Assembly: GCA_964242415.1 (NCBI GenBank)
Contig: CAXTAT010000016.1
Location: forward strand, 1 to 64,000
Length of the DNA stretch: 64,000 bases
Origin: DASWOJ01 sp964242415
GTDB lineage: Bacteria; Pseudomonadota; Alphaproteobacteria; Acetobacterales; Acetobacteraceae
Reading direction: 5' to 3'
Positions 45,378 to 52,842 of the stretch are shown here, in pieces; the stretch's first letter is position 1, and every line of letters starts with the position of its first letter. The notes under the pieces are model-generated. The model was not told where the DNA came from. It saw nothing but the letters and a program-made list of their open reading frames with translations, and did not search any database. Both the position numbers and the translations under genes were made by a program.

Positions 45378-45608
45378 CTAGGCCGGCAGTTCGTTCCTGT
45401 CTGTGCCATCCCGTGCGGCAACGATCGGGTTCGCCCGGTAGATTTGCCGCACCCGCATCGTGCTGCTCGGCCAGGGAACCAGGCCGGCATGCCACGCGTG
45501 CAGGAACATCAAGTCGCCGACCACGGTGTGATCGCCGACGCCGACGCGGTCTATGACCCGCTGCGTGACCGCAACGGGATATAGCGTAGATTTTTGCGAA
45601 ACGTCCAT
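45378..45608 (-). CDS. Hypothetical small protein (76 aa), first of a pair
   Basis: The 76-residue product has MDVSQKSTLYPVAVTQRVID, HTVVGDLMFLHAWHAGLVPW and a polar C-terminus. No family is recognised. The ATG at 45608 has GGA upstream; a longer frame exists but its start region looks non-coding. The next gene on the same strand is also unknown. The two-gene unit sits isolated between the structured segment and a membrane-protein gene. Confidence 0.5.
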   Translation of the reverse strand: MDVSQKSTLYPVAVTQRVIDRVGVGDHTVVGDLMFLHAWHAGLVPWPSSTMRVRQIYRANPIVAARDGTDRNELPA

Positions 45609-45800
45609 TGCAATTTTGATCCACGTTGCAGTGGGGTGGGTCCAACCAGCGTCAGCAGCAGTTGAGGCGGGCGTGAACATGGTATGAACATGGACGACAA
45701 ACCAAGTGCTGGAAACCTTCGGAAACTACCTACTCTGTCGCTTAACCCCCCGTGCGGCGTCATCCATACCACTCTCGCATGAACTTCCGCTTAACAGAAG

Positions 45801-46244
45801 TTACGTTCCCAGCGCGCCTGACTTGGCCTGCGCGGCACCGCGGCGCGACAGTGCCATAATTCCCGCGCCGACCAGCGCAGCCATCAGGGTCACGATGCCA
45901 ACCATCACGCGGGTGCGATAGGTGACGCTGCGGCTCTCACGCCCAGTTTCCGACAGCACGATGTCACGGGCGGCGCCGACACGGTCGTAAAGCTCGCCGG
46001 GGCCGGACAGCACGGCGTCAGCCTCCAGGGTGCCCAGGCTGCGCGCCAGGTCCGGGCGCAGGGCCGGCAGCCGCGCCGCCGCGTCCGGCTGCCGGGCTGC
46101 GGCGAGCACCTGGTCCAGCACGGCGAGGCGGGCCATGCCGTGCTCAAGCGGAATGCTGGTGGCGAAGGTGGCGAACAGCCCGGTCAGGCCCACGATGGCG
46201 AAGCACATCAGCAGGAAGGCGGTCCAGGTCGCGTCGGGGCGCAT
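45801..46244 (-). CDS. Hypothetical membrane protein with two transmembrane segments
   Basis: The 147-residue product has membrane segments near both ends (about 8-30, TAFLLMCFAIVGLTGLFATF, and 112-132, VMVGIVTLMAALVGAGIMAL). Between them is a roughly 80-residue periplasmic or cytoplasmic domain rich in Ala, Leu and Arg. That layout resembles sensor/stator-like proteins without a recognised signalling domain. A start ATG at 46244 has GGA upstream. No family name can be given. Confidence 0.6.
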   Translation of the reverse strand: MRPDATWTAFLLMCFAIVGLTGLFATFATSIPLEHGMARLAVLDQVLAAARQPDAAARLPALRPDLARSLGTLEADAVLSGPGELYDRVGAARDIVLSETGRESRSVTYRTRVMVGIVTLMAALVGAGIMALSRRGAAQAKSGALGT

Positions 46245-46335
46245 TGCGGGTTCCTAGGAGAGAAGCCGGGGAGAGTGGCCGGGACTTCGGCGCTATCCCT
46301 GGTGCGGTCAACCCACGGCGGTCTATCGTGCCGCC

Positions 46336-46668
46336 ATGACCAGTCCATACCTGTTCCGCGCCGCCGACCATCCCTTGGCCGACCCCGCGCCCGGCCTGCG
46401 GGTGCGGGAGGCGCTGTCGCCATTTGGTGTCGCATTGCGATACCAGGAGCGCTCGCCCGACGCCCCTGGCGCGTCGGAGGGGCACTGGTGCGAAACCGGC
46501 CACAGCATCTTCATCCTGTCCGGCCGCATCCGTTACCGCTTCGACGGTCACTCGGTCGAGGCCGGCCCCGGCGACATGCTGCACATCCCGGCTGGCCCGG
46601 CACACCGGCACATTCCCGCCGTCGTCGGGGACGAAGTGGTGTGTTACGTCCTGACGGAGTTTGCCTGA
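46336..46668 (+). CDS. Cupin-domain protein
   Basis: The 110-residue product has one cupin barrel: GHWCETGHSIFILSGRIRYR (motif 1 region) and GPGDMLHIPAGPAHRHIP (motif 2, with the usual Pro-Ala-Gly-x2-His). Cupins bind a metal and act as enzymes or ligand sensors; nothing nearby identifies the ligand. It is divergent from the membrane-protein gene by about 90 bases. Confidence 0.82.
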   Translation: MTSPYLFRAADHPLADPAPGLRVREALSPFGVALRYQERSPDAPGASEGHWCETGHSIFILSGRIRYRFDGHSVEAGPGDMLHIPAGPAHRHIPAVVGDEVVCYVLTEFA

Positions 46669-46730
46669 TCCACTGAGGCCGCACGACGGGCAGGGCGTGC
46701 CTGGGCAGCCGCATGGGACCCCGGCACCCT

Positions 46731-47174
46731 TCAGTGCTGCCCATCCAGGCTTCCCTCCGGCAGCCGGGTGAAGCGGCTGGTGATCAGGGTGCGCTTGCGA
46801 GGGCCGGTCACCTGCCAGGCCAGCAGCCAGCACCCAGGGCCGAGCACGCGGTAGCGGCCATCATACCGGTCCGGCGCGCAATCGTGGTGGACGCAGGCGG
46901 CGCCGGTCCGCAGGTCCAAATAGTGGAACGGCGCGCCGTCGGCGAAGCACACCTCAGCCGTGCCGTCCTCAAGCGGATAAAGGCGGTACTGCCGCGTTGC
47001 CTCGCCGACATGGACGCCGGCCCTGAAGGCGCCGCGCTCGTCGAACAGCAGGCCTTGCGGGTTGACGCGCACCTGTGCCCTGCCATGCAGGCGCATCACC
47101 TGGCCCGTTAGGCCATCCCGGCCGACCCGGCTCAGCGCCCAGACGCCCAAAAGGAAGCGTGCGAGGTCTGGCAC
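46731..47174 (-). CDS. DUF6314 family protein
   Basis: The 147-residue product ends with FADGAPFHYLDLRTGAACVH, HDCAPDRYDGRYRV and WQVTGPRKRTLITSRFTRL, the pattern of DUF6314. These lipocalin-like beta proteins have no known function. I use GTG at 47174 (VPDLARFLLGVWALSRVG) because residues upstream are unlike the family; GGAG is 10 bases upstream. It starts 63 bases after the bioY stop on the same strand, so they are probably cotranscribed. Confidence 0.82.
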   Translation of the reverse strand: MPDLARFLLGVWALSRVGRDGLTGQVMRLHGRAQVRVNPQGLLFDERGAFRAGVHVGEATRQYRLYPLEDGTAEVCFADGAPFHYLDLRTGAACVHHDCAPDRYDGRYRVLGPGCWLLAWQVTGPRKRTLITSRFTRLPEGSLDGQH

Positions 47175-47236
47175 TTCATGACCGCTCCGCGCCGGCTGTC
47201 GCCGAGCGCCCGGCGGGCCGGGCACGCAGCCCGGTA

Positions 47237-47800
47237 TCAGCGTGCCGTGCGCCGCAGGAACGGCGCCGCCGCGGCGGCGAGCGCCAGCTTGAGGGCCTCT
47301 GCCGGCAGGAACGGCGCCAGCCCGAACGCAACGGCCTTGGCGGGACCGAACAGCACGGCGAGCCAGGCCAGGCCGGGTGCGTAGATCAGCACCTCGCCGA
47401 GCAGCAGCACGGCCAGCCGGCCGCCCCAACTACGGGTGGCCCCCCGGTCCGCCAGGGCGCCCACCGCCGCCGCGGCGAGAAGGAAGCCGAGCAAGTAGCC
47501 GCCGGACGGCCCCACCGTGTAGGCAAGCCCGGCCCCGCCCTGGAACACAGGGAGGCCGGCCGCCCCTTCGGCCAGGTAGGCCAGCAACGTCGCCGTGCCC
47601 AGGCGCTGCCCGCAGCCAAGGCCGACCGCCAGCACCACGAAACTTTGCATCGACAGCCGCACCGGCCAGAATGCCACCTGCACATGGGCGGACAGCGCCA
47701 GGAGCAAGCTGCCGACGATCACCGCGGCCAGGTCCCGTGTCCAGGAGCCGCCGACCAGGGGCCTGGATATTGCAGTCAACTGCGGGGTTTGCGCGGCCAC
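47237..47800 (-). CDS. bioY: Biotin transporter substrate-binding subunit BioY
   Basis: BioY is the membrane S component that captures biotin, alone or with the ECF energy module. The 187-residue product has about six membrane segments, the conserved FWPVRLSMQSFVVLAVGLG region and GYLLGFLLAAAAVGALADRG. I chose the GTG at 47800, which lies 4 bases after AGGAGG. No bioMN genes or biotin-synthesis genes are adjacent; divergent rpmJ is 179 bases away. Confidence 0.9.
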   Translation of the reverse strand: MAAQTPQLTAISRPLVGGSWTRDLAAVIVGSLLLALSAHVQVAFWPVRLSMQSFVVLAVGLGCGQRLGTATLLAYLAEGAAGLPVFQGGAGLAYTVGPSGGYLLGFLLAAAAVGALADRGATRSWGGRLAVLLLGEVLIYAPGLAWLAVLFGPAKAVAFGLAPFLPAEALKLALAAAAAPFLRRTAR

Positions 47801-47979
47801 GTTGCCTCCTGGGATTCGATTAGACGGGCCAAGATGTCCTGTTCCTGCCGCCGCTACAACGTCTGGGTTGGGTCTGCATCGGGGCGGCTGGCTTGACACC
47901 CGTGCCGGCGCTGGTTACCAGGCCGACTTCTCCCTGTCCTCCAGATGAATCCGGGCTGTGCGCCCGCGAAGGTCGTGTC

Positions 47980-48105
47980 ATGAAGATCCGCAACAGCCTG
48001 AAGTCGGCCAAGACCCGCGACAAGAACTGCCGCGTGGTGCGCCGCCATGGCCGCGTCTACGTGATCAATAAGAAGAACCCGCGCATGAAGGCCCGCCAGG
48101 GCTAG
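47980..48105 (+). CDS. rpmJ: 50S ribosomal protein L36 (type B, zinc-independent)
   Basis: The 41-residue product MKIRNSLKSAKTRDKNC...RMKARQG is L36 of the C-minus type, with one cysteine instead of the four-residue zinc site. It is a large-subunit protein. Several upstream in-frame codons exist but the family begins at this ATG. It stands alone away from the main ribosomal operon, as is usual in alphaproteobacteria. Confidence 0.95.
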   Translation: MKIRNSLKSAKTRDKNCRVVRRHGRVYVINKKNPRMKARQG

Positions 48106-48149
48106 CTCCCGTTCGGCCTGTACGGGCCGGGATACAACTGCGCTGAACC

Positions 48150-48184
48150 GCACCTCGGGGCCATGCCTCGGGGTGCTTCGTTTC
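48150..48184 (+). terminator. Probable terminator after rpmJ
   Basis: GCACCTCGGGGC pairs with GCCTCGGGGTGC-type bases (48150-48176), giving about 12 base pairs with two wobbles around a tiny loop, followed by TTCGTTTC. It sits 45 bases after the stop of rpmJ and before the glycolate oxidase operon, which should end the short transcript. Confidence 0.65.
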
Positions 48185-48259
48185 ATGCAGGGCTTACGGC
48201 AGGCTTGTGCAAAGCGGCTGTCGCCCTAATCTCCCGGCCAAGCAACTGGGGAACGCCGT

Positions 48260-49696
48260 ATGATCGCGCAGCCGCTACCGAAGGCCGATGTCATGGGCCG
48301 CCGGGATGAAATTCTCGCCGGGCTGCGGGGCCTGGTCGCCGAGACCGGGCTGATCACCGAGGCGCTGCGTCTCAAGCCCTACGAAACCGACGGCCTGCCT
48401 GCCTACCGCCAGACCCCGATGGCTGTGGTGCTGCCGGAAACCACGGAGCAGGTTGCCGCCGTGCTGCGCTTCTGCCACCAGAATGGCGTGCGTGTCATCC
48501 CGCGCGGCGCTGGCACCAGCCTGTCGGGCGGCGCGCTGCCGATGGCCGACAGCGTCGTGGTCGGCATGATGCGGATGAACCAAATTCTCGACATTGACTA
48601 CGCCGACCGCTGCGCCACCGTGCAGGCCGGCGTCACCAACATCGGCATCACCCAGGCGGTGACGGCGGACGGCTTCTTCTACGCGCCTGACCCCAGCAGC
48701 CAGTTGGCCTGCATGATCGGCGGCAACATCGGCATGAACAGCGGCGGCGCGCACTGCCTGAAGTACGGCGTGACCGTCAACAACCTGCTGGGCCTGCGCA
48801 TCGTCACCATCGAGGGCGACATCATCGACTTGGGCGGCGCGCACCTGGACGCCGCCGGCTACGACTGGCTGGGCTTGATGACCGGCAGCGAGGGCATGCT
48901 CGCCATGGTGACGGAGGTCACGGTCCGCATCCTGCGCGCCCCGGAGGGCGCCCGCGCCATGCTGGTCGCCTTCGACGCCAACGAGACCGCCGGCCGCGCC
49001 GTGGACGCCATCATCGGCAGCGGCATCATCCCCGTTGCGCTTGAGTATATGGACCGCCCGGCCATCCACGCCTGCGAGGCGTTCGCCCACGCCGGTTACC
49101 CCCTGGATGCCGAGGCCCTCCTCATCATCGAGGTCGAGGGCAGCGTGGCCGAGCAGGACGACCTGCTGGGCCGCATCTCCGCCCTGTGCGAGCCGTTCCA
49201 CCCCATCAGCCTGCGCGTCAGCCAGTCGACGGAGGAGAGCACCGCAATTTGGAAGGGCCGCAAGGGCGCGTTCGGCGCCGTGGGCCGCATCAGCCCGGAC
49301 TACCTGTGCATGGACGGCACCATCCCGACGGGCCAACTCCCCTACGTGCTGCGCCGCATCAACGAGATGAGCGACGCCTGCGGGCTGAAGGTCGCCAACA
49401 TCTTCCACGCCGGCGACGGCAACCTGCACCCCCTGATCATGTTCGACGCCAACCTGCCCGGCAATTTCGAGCTGGCCGAACACTTCGGCGCCGACATCCT
49501 CCGCCTGTGCGTCGAGGTCGGCGGCTGCCTGACCGGGGAGCACGGCGTCGGCGTTGAGAAGCGCGACCTGATGCCGGTGCAGTTTACCGCCATCGAGCTG
49601 AACCAGCAGCGCCGCATCAAGTCCGCCTTCGACCCGGACTGGCTGCTGAACCCCAGCAAGGTTTTTCCACTTGTCGAGCAGCCCGTTGCTGCATGA
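48260..49696 (+). CDS. glcD: Glycolate oxidase subunit GlcD
   Basis: GlcD is the FAD-binding catalytic subunit oxidising glycolate to glyoxylate. The 478-residue product has the PCMH-type FAD domain (VIPRGAGTSLSGGALP, GVTNIGITQAVTADG, IGGNIGMNSGGAHCLKYG) and the C-terminal FAD-oxidase domain with FHAGDGNLHPLIMFD and GCLTGEHGVGVEKRDL. The ATG follows GGGGAAC. It overlaps glcE by 26 bases. The operon has no GlcC regulator nearby. Confidence 0.95.
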   Translation: MIAQPLPKADVMGRRDEILAGLRGLVAETGLITEALRLKPYETDGLPAYRQTPMAVVLPETTEQVAAVLRFCHQNGVRVIPRGAGTSLSGGALPMADSVVVGMMRMNQILDIDYADRCATVQAGVTNIGITQAVTADGFFYAPDPSSQLACMIGGNIGMNSGGAHCLKYGVTVNNLLGLRIVTIEGDIIDLGGAHLDAAGYDWLGLMTGSEGMLAMVTEVTVRILRAPEGARAMLVAFDANETAGRAVDAIIGSGIIPVALEYMDRPAIHACEAFAHAGYPLDAEALLIIEVEGSVAEQDDLLGRISALCEPFHPISLRVSQSTEESTAIWKGRKGAFGAVGRISPDYLCMDGTIPTGQLPYVLRRINEMSDACGLKVANIFHAGDGNLHPLIMFDANLPGNFELAEHFGADILRLCVEVGGCLTGEHGVGVEKRDLMPVQFTAIELNQQRRIKSAFDPDWLLNPSKVFPLVEQPVAA

Positions 49697-50888
49697 GGCC
49701 CTAGCGCCCGCGGACGAAGCTGGGGTCATCGCCGCGATCCTGGCGGCAGGCGCGGCGCGGGAGCCGCTGCTAGTCGAAGGGCGCGGCACCAAGCTCGGAA
49801 TGCTGCGCCCGGTGCAGGCTGCCCGCAGCCTGAGCACCCGCAACCTGACGGGTGTGACCCTGCACGCACCGCAGGAGCTGATCGTCTCCGCCCGCGCTGG
49901 CACGCCGCTGCCGGAGGTGGAGGCCAAGCTGGCCGAGGGCGGCCAGGGCATTATCGCCGAGCCGCCGGACCTGTCGGGCTTGCTGGGAACCGGGGGCGTG
50001 CAGACCCTTGGCGGCGTGGTCGCCACCAACCTGTCGGGTCCGCGCCGGGTCGCCTGGGGGGCGATGCGCGACCATGTGATGGGCGTGCGCGCGGTGAACG
50101 GATCGGGCGAGCTGATCCGGTCCGGCGGGCGCGTGCTGAAGAACGTGACGGGGCTGGACCTGTGCAAGCTGCTGTCCGGCAGCCACGGCACCTTGGCGGT
50201 GCTGACCGAGGTGACGCTGAAGGTGCTGCCGATGGCGGAGCTGACGGGATCGCTGCTGCTGCCCGGCCTGGACGCCGTGCGCGGCGTGGCAGCGCTGTCT
50301 GCGGCGCTTGGCTCCCCCTATGGCGTGTCCGGCGCAGCCTGGCTGCCCGCCGATGCCGCGGAGCGGGTGCCGGGGCTGGCGGGGCAGGGGCCGGTCGCGC
50401 TGATGCGGATCGAGGACTTCACCGCCAGCGTGCATTACCGGCTCGGCCGCCTAATGGGCGACCTGGCGCAGTACGGCACGGCGCAGACCCTGGATGACGC
50501 CGCCAGCCGGACCGCCTGGCGCGCGGTGCGCGATGCCGTGCCGCTGCGGGCCGAGCCGGGCGACGCGATCTGGCGCATCAGCGTTCGGCCCTCTGCTGGC
50601 CCGGCGGTGGTGGACGCCCTGCAAGCCGCGGGCGGGCGGCTGTTCCTGGACTGGGGCGGCGGCCTGGCCTGGATCGCCGGCGCCCCGGCCCTGCACGACG
50701 CCGTGGTGGCCGCCGCCCGCACCGGCCGCGGCACCTGGACCGTGCTGCGTGCGCCCGAGGGGATGCGCGCCGCCGTCCATGTCGTCCCGCCCGAGGCCGA
50801 GGCGCTGGCCCGCATCACCCGCCGGGTCAAGGCGTCGATGGACCCCGGCGGCATCCTCAACCCTGGCCGCCTGTACGCTGGTCTTTAA
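49671..50888 (+). CDS. glcE: Glycolate oxidase subunit GlcE
   Basis: GlcE is the second FAD-binding subunit of the enzyme. The 405-residue product has the PCMH FAD domain (VEGRGTKLGMLRPVQAARSL, AGTPLPEVEAKLAEGG, GTGGVQTLGGVVATNLSG, GRVLKNVTGLDLCKLLSGSH). The TTG start at 49671 overlaps glcD, and AAGG lies 9 bases upstream; a second TTG four codons on is possible. It sits between glcD and glcF with normal length. Confidence 0.92.
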   Translation: MSSSPLLHEALAPADEAGVIAAILAAGAAREPLLVEGRGTKLGMLRPVQAARSLSTRNLTGVTLHAPQELIVSARAGTPLPEVEAKLAEGGQGIIAEPPDLSGLLGTGGVQTLGGVVATNLSGPRRVAWGAMRDHVMGVRAVNGSGELIRSGGRVLKNVTGLDLCKLLSGSHGTLAVLTEVTLKVLPMAELTGSLLLPGLDAVRGVAALSAALGSPYGVSGAAWLPADAAERVPGLAGQGPVALMRIEDFTASVHYRLGRLMGDLAQYGTAQTLDDAASRTAWRAVRDAVPLRAEPGDAIWRISVRPSAGPAVVDALQAAGGRLFLDWGGGLAWIAGAPALHDAVVAAARTGRGTWTVLRAPEGMRAAVHVVPPEAEALARITRRVKASMDPGGILNPGRLYAGL

Positions 50889-50908
50889 GAGTGGGCCTGT
50901 AGGACATC

Positions 50909-52231
50909 ATGCAGACGAACTTCACCGCCGAGCAGATGCTCGACCCCGCCATCCAGTCCAGCAACGGGGTGCTGCGGACCTGCGTGCACTGCGGCATGTG
51001 CACCGCGACGTGCCCGACCTTCCTGCTACTGGGCGACGAATTGGACAGCCCGCGGGGCCGCATCTACCTGATCAAGGACATGCTCGAAAGCGGCCGGCCC
51101 GCCACCGAGGAGGTCGTGCGCCATGTGGACCGCTGCCTATCCTGCCTGAGCTGCATGACCACGTGCCCCAGCGGCGTGAACTACATGCACCTAGTGGACC
51201 ACGCCCGCGAATACATTGAGAACACCTACACCCGCCCCTGGCACGAACGCCTGCTGCGCAACGTGCTGACCGTCGTGCTGCCGCGGCCCGGCCTGTTCCG
51301 CGCCGCCCTGATCGGTGCACGCCTGGCCAAGCCGTTCCGCGCCCTGGTGCCGCGCAAGGGCACGCTGTTCACCCGGGTGCATGCGATGCTGGACCTGGCG
51401 CCGGCCCGGCTGCCGTCCACCGGCACCATGCAGTCCCCGCAGGTCCACGCCGCCCAGGGCACGCGCCGGGGCCGGGTGGCGCTGCTGGCCGGCTGCGCGC
51501 AGCAGGTGCTGGACCCCGCCATCAACGAATCCACCATCCGCCTGCTGACCCGCATGGGGATCGAGGTGGTGATCGCCCGCGGGGCCGGCTGCTGCGGCGC
51601 GCTGACCCACCACATGGGCCGCCACGACCCGGCCATGGCCAGCGCCCGCGCCAACATCGACGCCTGGACCCGCGAGATCGACGCAGATGGTGACGGCGGA
51701 GGCCTGGACGCCATCCTGGTCAACACCAGCGGCTGCGGCACGACGGTGAAGGATTACGGCTTCATGTTCCGCACCGAGCCGGACCGCGAACGGGCTGAGC
51801 GGGTGTCGGCACTGGCGATGGACATCAGCGAGTATCTGGCCAAGCTGGACTACCAGCCGACCCGCCCGTCGCCGGGGCTGCGGGTGGCCTATCATTCCGC
51901 GTGCAGCCTGCAGCACGGCCAGCGCGTCACAACGGAGCCGAAGGCGCTGCTGAAGCGGGCTGGGTTCACGGTGGTCGATCCGCCGGAGGGGCACATCTGC
52001 TGCGGGTCCGCCGGGACCTACAACCTGGTGCAGCCGGCGATTGCCGGGCAGTTGCGGGCGCGCAAGCTGGCCAACATCGCCAAGACCAAGCCGGACCTGA
52101 TCGCGGCCGGCAACATCGGCTGCATCACGCAGTTGCAGGGCGGCACGCCGGTGATCCACACCGTGCAGTTGCTGGACTGGATGGCCGGCGGTCCGGTCCC
52201 GGCCGGCCTGCCCGTGCCCGCTGCGGCCTGA
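50909..52231 (+). CDS. glcF: Glycolate oxidase iron-sulfur subunit GlcF
   Basis: GlcF carries electrons from the flavin subunits toward the respiratory chain. The 440-residue product has two 4Fe-4S ferredoxin sites (CVHCGMCTATCPTF, CLSCLSCMTTCPSG) and two CCG cysteine-rich domains (GAGCCGALTHHMG, HICCGSAGTYNLV). It starts 20 bases after glcE, and the three genes form a complete glcDEF operon. Its stop is 2 bases before the TPR gene start. Confidence 0.95.
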   Translation: MQTNFTAEQMLDPAIQSSNGVLRTCVHCGMCTATCPTFLLLGDELDSPRGRIYLIKDMLESGRPATEEVVRHVDRCLSCLSCMTTCPSGVNYMHLVDHAREYIENTYTRPWHERLLRNVLTVVLPRPGLFRAALIGARLAKPFRALVPRKGTLFTRVHAMLDLAPARLPSTGTMQSPQVHAAQGTRRGRVALLAGCAQQVLDPAINESTIRLLTRMGIEVVIARGAGCCGALTHHMGRHDPAMASARANIDAWTREIDADGDGGGLDAILVNTSGCGTTVKDYGFMFRTEPDRERAERVSALAMDISEYLAKLDYQPTRPSPGLRVAYHSACSLQHGQRVTTEPKALLKRAGFTVVDPPEGHICCGSAGTYNLVQPAIAGQLRARKLANIAKTKPDLIAAGNIGCITQLQGGTPVIHTVQLLDWMAGGPVPAGLPVPAAA

Positions 52232-52233
52232 CC

Positions 52234-52824
52234 ATGCGGTGGGCGTTTGTCCTGCTGGTGCTGTCCGGCCCGGCGCTGGCCCAATCGCCGACACCCGCGC
52301 CAGCCCCTCCGCCGGCCCATCCGCCTGCGGCTCCGGCTGATCCCAAGGCCGCGCTGAACACCATGCTGTCCGCCCTGCGCGCCGCACCGAACGAGCAGGT
52401 CGCCAAGGCGCTGGAAGACCAAATCCGGGACGCCTGGGCCAAGGCTGCCTCTCCTGCGGTGCGCCTGCTGCTGGCCCGTGGCGCCCGCGAGCTGGAGGAG
52501 GGCGCCGCCGGCGACGCGACGGACAGCTTCGACGCCGCGCTGGACCTGGACCCCACCCTGCTGGAGGCGTGGCGTGGCCGCGCCCAAGCCCGGCTGCGCG
52601 GCGGCGACTCAGCCGGCGCGATCCGCGACATCCAGGAGGTGCTGCGGCGGGAACCCCGGGATTTCGCCGCATTGCAGGACCTGTCGCACATCGCTGAGGC
52701 GCAGCACGACTGGAAGGGCGCGCTGTCCGCCTGGCAGAAGGTGCTGGACCTGGACCCGAAGACGCCGGATGGGCGGGACCGCCTGCAAGACCTGCGCAGG
52801 CGGGCACTCGGCGACAACGCGTGA
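52234..52824 (+). CDS. TPR-repeat protein with signal peptide
   Basis: The 196-residue product has a signal peptide (MRWAFVLLVLSGPALAQS) and a proline/alanine-rich segment. At least two tetratricopeptide units follow (about 85-180: FDAALDLDPTLLEAWRGRAQ, AIRDIQEVLRREPRDFAALQ, ALSAWQKVLDLDPKTPDGRD). TPR proteins scaffold protein complexes; partners are unknown. It follows glcF by 2 bases, so it is probably read with the glycolate operon. Its periplasmic role is inferred. Confidence 0.85.
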   Translation: MRWAFVLLVLSGPALAQSPTPAPAPPPAHPPAAPADPKAALNTMLSALRAAPNEQVAKALEDQIRDAWAKAASPAVRLLLARGARELEEGAAGDATDSFDAALDLDPTLLEAWRGRAQARLRGGDSAGAIRDIQEVLRREPRDFAALQDLSHIAEAQHDWKGALSAWQKVLDLDPKTPDGRDRLQDLRRRALGDNA

Positions 52825-52842
52825 GGGCCGGTTAACCGTCCC

